Source of the DNA: a virus
DNA: 26,047 bases
Reading direction: 5' to 3' (one strand)
IMG/VR virus record: IMGVR_UViG_3300030108_003748
Span: 3,202-29,248 of that record
The position numbers were made by a program, and so were the translations under genes. This document shows, piece by piece, positions 22,656-26,047 of the stretch. Each line of letters starts with the position of its first letter. Positions within the stretch are counted from its first letter, which is position 1. The notes below the pieces were generated by a model. That model worked only from the letters and a program-made list of their open reading frames with translations, did no database searches and was not told the origin of the DNA.

Positions 22656-22668
22656 AACAACCCAAAGC
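22656..22668 (+). promoter_or_regulatory. AACAACCCAAAGC element, copy C
   Basis: This is an exact copy of the 13-mer before the Sak4-like gene. It ends 18 bases upstream of the Rad50-like ATG and is followed by CCTGGAGG, the ribosome-binding site. It lies at the predicted transcription start of the promoter just upstream, so here the element would be at the 5' end of the mRNA. Confidence 0.45.
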
Positions 22669-22686
22669 AACTGTCCTGGAGGACTT

Positions 22687-24687
22687 ATGCGACCATATGT
22701 AGAAAGCGTCTATAGTAATTTAAAATCCCCACTACCTGGTGGGGAGGCTTGGAAGATTGATCTAAGTCAACGAACACTATTTGTAGGATCAAATACAAGT
22801 CACAAGAGCGGGGTCATTCAGTCAATTGAATTAGCTCTTGCAGGTTCAGCCGATGATATCTTTGGTCGAAGCGCTGTTTCTGACGCCGCATTGTTGTTGA
22901 CTCTTGCGCCTAATGATGAGTTAGGTGTTTCAGCCACCTTGTCGGATCAGCAGGTCGCTTCATTCAATGCCAAGCGTGAGGGGTCTAAAGTTAAACGACC
23001 TACGCATGATGGCCCTGGACCAGCAACACTTGTGCATCGATCGGTGGCCTCGGCTTTGTCAGGCTCTCCTGCGTCTGCTCGTAAGGCATTCTTGGCGTGG
23101 TCAGGTAACAACATTGATCAAGACAGCATTGTTGCCTACTTACCAGAAAGTCTGCAGGGCAAGTACAAAGACATCGCAGAGCATAAAGGTAGAGGTAAGT
23201 CGTCGGTGGAGACACTTATCGATGTTGCGGCTTATGCGGGTCAAAGACAACGTGAGGCTTCGAAGGAAGCGAAGGGTGCAGAGATTATACTTGAGAGCCT
23301 TGGCGATAAAGTAGAAGCTCGGCCAAGCGACGAAGACATGACGAAGATGCGCTTTGCTGTGGCAGAAGCTCGAGAGATACTTGACTTGTCTGTTAACCAA
23401 GCGAAGGGTGGTTTGAGTGAGGCCGACAAAGATCAACAGATGGTCGCCCTAAACAAGAAGCGCGATGCTTGGTTGGAGTGTAAAAGCGAGGCTGAGTTTT
23501 CTCTCAGGGACCTCAAGTCTCAACTACCTTACAAGGGTGAGAATGTTGACAACGCAATAGCTATCGTAGACATCGCGGTAAAGCATGAGCTTTCGGTTTG
23601 TCCTGTGTGTAGTTCTCGTGTTGGTTTGAAGCATCTAAAGAACTGCCAGGGCTTTTATCAGGCTCAGCACAGACAGTGGGAGGACAAGTCTAAACAGGTG
23701 CTCGAGTCGATTAGGTTGACTGAAGAGCGGATTGTGGGCTTCGATAGAAATGTTGTAGCGGTTGACTTTGAAATAGAAGAGCTAAACAACAAACCGATTA
23801 CGAACTTGGATTCTCGAGCTATCCCAATTACTGATGCTCAGTCCAGACTGCAAGTCGCTATGGATGCTCTGACCAAGATGGATGTCAGTTGTTCTCAGTG
23901 GGACAATATTGCGTCGGCTCGTAACAAAGTCGTTAGTATGCAGGCAGATGCAACAACCTATAAGGAGCTTAAGTCTGCTTGTGAGGTTGCGATTGGTAAG
24001 CTCTTGGGTGAGCAGGCTAAGTCATTTTCATCTCGTGTTCAGAAGTACCTACCAAAGCAGTGGGACTTTAATATTGAGCTTGTGGATGGTGGTCGTGAAG
24101 TGTTCCGCATGGGTCTGATGCGTGACGGAAAACTGCATGCTGCATTGTCTGGTGCCGAGTGGACTTCTGTTGTTACTGCTATCGCGATGGCTGTGACAGA
24201 TAGTCTGCCCGATGACTACCCTGCTGTACTGATCCCAGAGGATCGTGCGTGGGATGGTAAGACGTTGGCCTCCGTTATGCGTGGGTTCTCTTCTTTCGAT
24301 GGTCAGGTGGTCATGGCAAGTACGACGCGCCCAGCAGGTAAGACTCCTAAGGGTTGGACCATTATTGATATGGACGAGGTGAGTGCTTCTTGGCTTGGAT
24401 CTACTGATGAGAAAGTTGTAGAAGAAGTTGTCGAACAAACGAAGCCTGTAAGTAAGACCAGCCTCAACCATGCGAGTGGTGGATTCCGAGTGACTAGCCG
24501 TAGTGCTTTGATACTTGAAGAGATGGGTTTCGATAAAGATGACATTCAGTTGATGTCACGGGACACTGTGTCGCAAATTATCAAGTCAAGTATTTCGCCT
24601 GATAACGTTCGCGTAAAGGAAGATGGTAGTTTTTATACAGTGAAGAGCGGTAACGTTCTGACACTACCTCCATCACCTAAAGCGTAG
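22687..24687 (+). CDS. Rad50/SMC-like ATPase with CxxC hook
   Basis: The 666-aa product has an N-terminal GSNTSHKS loop (34-41) in the Walker A place, then a long charged helical middle (about 190-460) interrupted by CPVC at 305-308, like the Rad50 zinc hook. The C-terminal ATPase half has a signature ALSGAEW, followed by LIPEDRAWD in the Walker B/D-loop position. Rad50-like proteins bind DNA ends and work with an Mre11-type nuclease in repair and replication; no Mre11-like gene is visible, so the Cas4-like nuclease is a possible partner. Two consensus residues differ: the Gly before Lys40 is His, and the Walker B Asp is Pro while the Glu remains. It has its own promoter at 22624-22650. Confidence 0.7.
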   Translation: MRPYVESVYSNLKSPLPGGEAWKIDLSQRTLFVGSNTSHKSGVIQSIELALAGSADDIFGRSAVSDAALLLTLAPNDELGVSATLSDQQVASFNAKREGSKVKRPTHDGPGPATLVHRSVASALSGSPASARKAFLAWSGNNIDQDSIVAYLPESLQGKYKDIAEHKGRGKSSVETLIDVAAYAGQRQREASKEAKGAEIILESLGDKVEARPSDEDMTKMRFAVAEAREILDLSVNQAKGGLSEADKDQQMVALNKKRDAWLECKSEAEFSLRDLKSQLPYKGENVDNAIAIVDIAVKHELSVCPVCSSRVGLKHLKNCQGFYQAQHRQWEDKSKQVLESIRLTEERIVGFDRNVVAVDFEIEELNNKPITNLDSRAIPITDAQSRLQVAMDALTKMDVSCSQWDNIASARNKVVSMQADATTYKELKSACEVAIGKLLGEQAKSFSSRVQKYLPKQWDFNIELVDGGREVFRMGLMRDGKLHAALSGAEWTSVVTAIAMAVTDSLPDDYPAVLIPEDRAWDGKTLASVMRGFSSFDGQVVMASTTRPAGKTPKGWTIIDMDEVSASWLGSTDEKVVEEVVEQTKPVSKTSLNHASGGFRVTSRSALILEEMGFDKDDIQLMSRDTVSQIIKSSISPDNVRVKEDGSFYTVKSGNVLTLPPSPKA

Positions 24688-24692
24688 TCGTT

Positions 24693-24914
24693 ATGCGGTG
24701 CGCCTTATGTGGAGCAAAAACGAAGGTGGTTGATTCACGTCATAGTGATTCAACCGCCACGTTTAAGGGGCAAGGTCTCGTAAGAGAACATGTCTCCTGG
24801 TACACCCGCGACTGGGTATGTCGAAGGCGTAAATGCACCAAGTGTCAATCCGTTGTTGTGACCGTCGAGATCTTACTGGATGATCTCAACAACGGTTGGA
24901 CACCAAAGACTTAA
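24693..24914 (+). CDS. NrdR-type zinc-ribbon protein
   Basis: The 73-aa product starts MRCALCG and shows C3-x2-C6 and C48-x2-C51 with VVDSR (12-16), CRRRKCTKC and a trailing TVE. This is the pattern of the zinc ribbon of NrdR, the repressor of ribonucleotide reductase genes (MRCPxCG...VxDSR...RRRRxCxxC). The ATP-cone domain that makes NrdR about 150 aa long is missing, so it cannot sense nucleotides in the usual way. Small phage homologues of this type are common, with unclear roles. No good ribosome-binding site precedes the ATG, six bases after the upstream stop. It is convergent with, and overlaps by four bases, the histone-like gene. Confidence 0.65.
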   Translation: MRCALCGAKTKVVDSRHSDSTATFKGQGLVREHVSWYTRDWVCRRRKCTKCQSVVVTVEILLDDLNNGWTPKT

Positions 24915-25273
24915 TGCTCTTCTACTGAATGGTTTCTTACCGTTCGGAAACTAAACGTCCCATTCGTTCCTACTAACTTTCGTAGTGCGGGAGGGGTGCG
25001 ACTACCTCCACCATCTTTTGGAGCTTCTGTGACAATCCGTAGTGCTTCTTCAAAACGACTATCACTGGTAAAGTTGATTGAAAACTGTCCTGCATTGGTA
25101 GCTACATGTAGTGTGCGGTGCTTCATTACTGGTGCTGGTGCAGGGGCAGCCTTCTTCGGCGCGGCTTTAGGTGCAGCTTTTTTGGGTGCTGCTTTCTTTG
25201 GTGCGGTCTTTTTTGGTGCAGCCTTTTTCTTTGGTGCAGCCTTTGCCTTCGTCGTTTTCTTTGTCGTTGCCAT
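24911..25273 (-). CDS. Histone H1-like Lys/Ala/Pro-rich protein
   Basis: The 120-aa product starts at an ATG six bases after AAGGAG. Residues 1-48 are a tail of repeated (A)APKK units, typical of the C-terminal tails of histone H1 and of bacterial AlgP/HctB-type proteins that bind and condense DNA by charge. Residues 50-120 are a separate, beta-rich domain (RTLHVATNAGQFSINF, TFSFRTVRNH) with no recognised family. The tail being N-terminal is unusual. It likely coats or compacts phage or host DNA, or binds nucleic acid more generally. A candidate extended -10 promoter lies at 25299-25307. Confidence 0.7.
   Translation of the reverse strand: MATTKKTTKAKAAPKKKAAPKKTAPKKAAPKKAAPKAAPKKAAPAPAPVMKHRTLHVATNAGQFSINFTSDSRFEEALRIVTEAPKDGGGSRTPPALRKLVGTNGTFSFRTVRNHSVEEH
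25140..25250 (-). repeat. Imperfect 15-base repeat encoding AAPKK
   Basis: The region encoding the Lys/Ala/Pro tail consists of repeated GGTGCxGCxTTxTTT-like units on the plus strand (reading as AAPKK on the minus). Copies differ by a few bases and some are lengthened by one or two codons. Such tracts can expand or contract by slippage, so tail length may vary between related phages. Confidence 0.6.
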
Positions 25274-25282
25274 GGTGTCTCC

Positions 25283-25375
25283 TTATGACGGTGAGGTAAG
25301 TATAACAGGATGTAGTGTGTTCGGGTTTGACACGGTAACGATCACCCCGATAGAGTTGGTAAGTCTGGTTCTCAT
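25283..25375 (-). CDS. Possible 30-aa leader peptide upstream of the histone-like gene
   Basis: A minus-strand ATG at 25375 opens a 30-residue frame (MRTRLTNSIGVIVTVSN and onward) ending at a TAA that directly precedes the AAGGAG site of the histone-like gene. A CCTGGGGG sequence and a copy of the CAACCCAAAGC element lie upstream at distances similar to the other copies. There is no recognised family. The candidate promoter at 25299-25307 would fall inside it, so both cannot be simple. Support is limited to arrangement. Confidence 0.25.
   Translation of the reverse strand: MRTRLTNSIGVIVTVSNPNTLHPVILTSPS
25299..25307 (-). promoter_or_regulatory. Candidate extended -10 promoter for the histone-like gene
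   Basis: Minus-strand TGTTATACT matches TG-N-TATAAT with one mismatch in the hexamer. The expected start near 25292 gives a leader of about 20 bases containing AAGGAG. There is no convincing -35 box. Confidence 0.4.
25327..25356 (+). promoter_or_regulatory. Candidate rightward promoter for the edge gene
   Basis: A perfect TTGACA (25327-25332) is followed after 18 bases by TAGAGT (25351-25356, four of six matches). Transcription would start near 25363 and run through the hairpin at 25405-25435 before the ATG at 25492, giving a leader of about 130 bases. Confidence 0.35.
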
Positions 25376-25394
25376 TTCCCCCAGGAATGGTCCA

Positions 25395-25405
25395 GCTTTG
25401 GGTTG
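25395..25405 (-). promoter_or_regulatory. CAACCCAAAGC element, copy D (minus strand)
   Basis: On the minus strand CAACCCAAAGC repeats the last 11 bases of the element seen at 17743, 18782 and 22656. It directly follows the hairpin at 25405-25435 and ends 19 bases before the ATG of the possible 30-aa ORF, again with a CCTGG-G sequence between. Confidence 0.35.
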
Positions 25406-25435
25406 CATCGCCTGAGTTCCCTGCTCAGGCGGTGC
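25405..25435. repeat. Strong 12-bp stem-loop
   Basis: GCATCGCCTGAG (25405-25416) and CTCAGGCGGTGC (25424-25435) are complementary with one G-U wobble around a 7-base loop TTCCCTG. There is no T tract after it on either strand, so it is not a standard intrinsic terminator. It lies in the leader of the edge gene and directly upstream of element copy D, which suggests a regulatory or RNA-processing role. Confidence 0.6.
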
Positions 25436-25491
25436 GTTCCTGTACTGATGTTTCGACTTAACTTTTGGACTTTTATTTGTAGGTGGTGAGA

Positions 25492-26047
25492 ATGGAAAGT
25501 GATGGCTCAGCGACGGTAGAAGAACCTCGCAGCGCAGATAATGCTGAGCCCAGCGAAGAAACGATTGACCCAGCATTAGAGATTCTTTCTCGGTTGTTGG
25601 AGTCGCTTCAGACTGGTGGACGTGAAGACCATAGAGCGGCTTGGTCCGCTATCCAAGATCCCGATGTAATGGCTACATTGGCTGACGGATGGCGAACTAA
25701 TGAGGCAAACCTCAGTGCCGCGCTATCAACACTCGAGACTGTACCTGGACAAGTACAACGAACTCGTAACCTACGATCGGCTGTTCGCAGGTTGGCAGAA
25801 GAACGCAGTCGACGAGACGCCGATGCTCTCATTGATCAACTGGAAGAGCAGCTTGGTCAGCCGCAAACGATTGCACAGCTTTTATCCACAGGGGCTCCCC
25901 CTCCTTCTGTTGTTCCGATTCAAACGCTCGAGACTTTACAGGCTCCACGCGGATACGATCTTGACGCGTCAGGGGTATATCGATTGTCAGCGACAATGGA
26001 TGGGCAGTTGAATCGTACACGTATTGCTCCTGCTCCGATCTTTATCG
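25492..26047 (+). CDS. Protein of unknown function, 3' partial (possible primase/helicase N-terminus)
   Basis: An ATG at 25492, five bases after AGGTGG, opens a frame that stays open to the window edge (185 codons). The first ~40 residues are acidic and flexible. Residues about 70-130 are a charged helical region with coiled-coil features (RRLAEERSRRDADALIDQLEEQL), and near residue 160 comes APRGYDLDASGVYRL, followed by RIAPAPIFI. A glycine-tyrosine/GV segment followed by a Pro-rich strand recalls the N-terminal part of DUF927-type primase/helicase proteins, but that is a weak resemblance. The location beside replication genes fits. The catalytic part, if any, lies outside the window. Confidence 0.5.
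   Translation, partial: MESDGSATVEEPRSADNAEPSEETIDPALEILSRLLESLQTGGREDHRAAWSAIQDPDVMATLADGWRTNEANLSAALSTLETVPGQVQRTRNLRSAVRRLAEERSRRDADALIDQLEEQLGQPQTIAQLLSTGAPPPSVVPIQTLETLQAPRGYDLDASGVYRLSATMDGQLNRTRIAPAPIFI

Noticed and set aside
24996-25415. A 139-codon plus-strand frame rich in Phe/Ala/Gly across the histone-like gene.
   Set aside because: It is the antisense reading of the AAPKK repeats (giving FFGAA repeats) and only looks like a membrane protein because of that. The minus-strand frame has a proper AAGGAG and start.
25405-25435. Rho-independent terminator at the strong stem-loop.
   Set aside because: No run of T follows the stem on either strand.

Overview
This window is part of the genome of a double-stranded DNA tailed bacteriophage. 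It runs from the end of a virion-protein module, through tail/receptor-type proteins and a lysis cassette, past a small leftward regulatory block, and into a rightward DNA replication and recombination module. Nothing bacterial (rRNA, tRNA, housekeeping operons) is seen. Terminase, portal, major capsid and integrase genes are not in the window, so the genome continues on both sides and lifestyle cannot be settled. The host is unknown. Spanin-like membrane/coiled-coil proteins beside a peptidoglycan enzyme fit a Gram-negative host. The repetitive fibre proteins resemble those I associate with aquatic phages, but that is inference.

Layout. Positions 1-6192 hold a giant ORF (more than 2,060 codons, 5' end outside the window) carrying a zinc-metallopeptidase motif and an acetyltransferase-like segment; it is best read as a polyvalent/ejected virion protein. 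A candidate promoter near 6238 leads into a tightly packed run (6274-11669): a fibre-type protein, a protein with Asp-box repeats, four small paralogous beta-rich proteins, and a small membrane protein placed between the paralogue pairs. Positions 11678-13534 form a lysis-type cluster: three small membrane or coiled-coil proteins, an enzyme with an L,D-transpeptidase-like His...Ser-Ala-Gly-Cys signature, and a membrane-anchored coiled-coil protein.

The minus strand (13529-14538) carries an XRE-family regulator, a very acidic 86-aa protein translationally coupled to it, and a Cys-rich membrane protein. The divergent intergenic region 14539-14632 has back-to-back promoters built on an inverted repeat, which looks like a control switch. 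Rightward from 14633 come a SNF2-type helicase, a 57-aa protein, a Cas4/RecB-like nuclease with probable Fe-S cysteines, a RecA/Sak4-like ATPase, a candidate ssDNA-binding protein, a uracil-DNA-glycosylase/3'-5' exonuclease/family A DNA polymerase fusion, a small Rossmann-like protein, a Rad50/SMC-like ATPase with a CxxC hook, and an NrdR-type zinc ribbon. A leftward gene for a histone-H1-like Lys/Ala/Pro protein and the start of another rightward gene close the window.

Together the 14.6-24.9 kb genes read as a recombination-linked replication module: helicase, nuclease, strand-exchange-type ATPase, ssDNA binder, Rad50-like ATPase and a polymerase with built-in uracil recognition. Three points deserve attention. 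(i) A recurring element AACAACCCAAAGC lies 13-22 nt before the starts of three module genes, with a fourth, shorter copy on the minus strand. (ii) Both the Sak4-like and the Rad50-like ATPase lack the glycine before the catalytic lysine of the P-loop. (iii) The polymerase is fused to a family-4-type UDG and has an unusual residue at the end of motif B.
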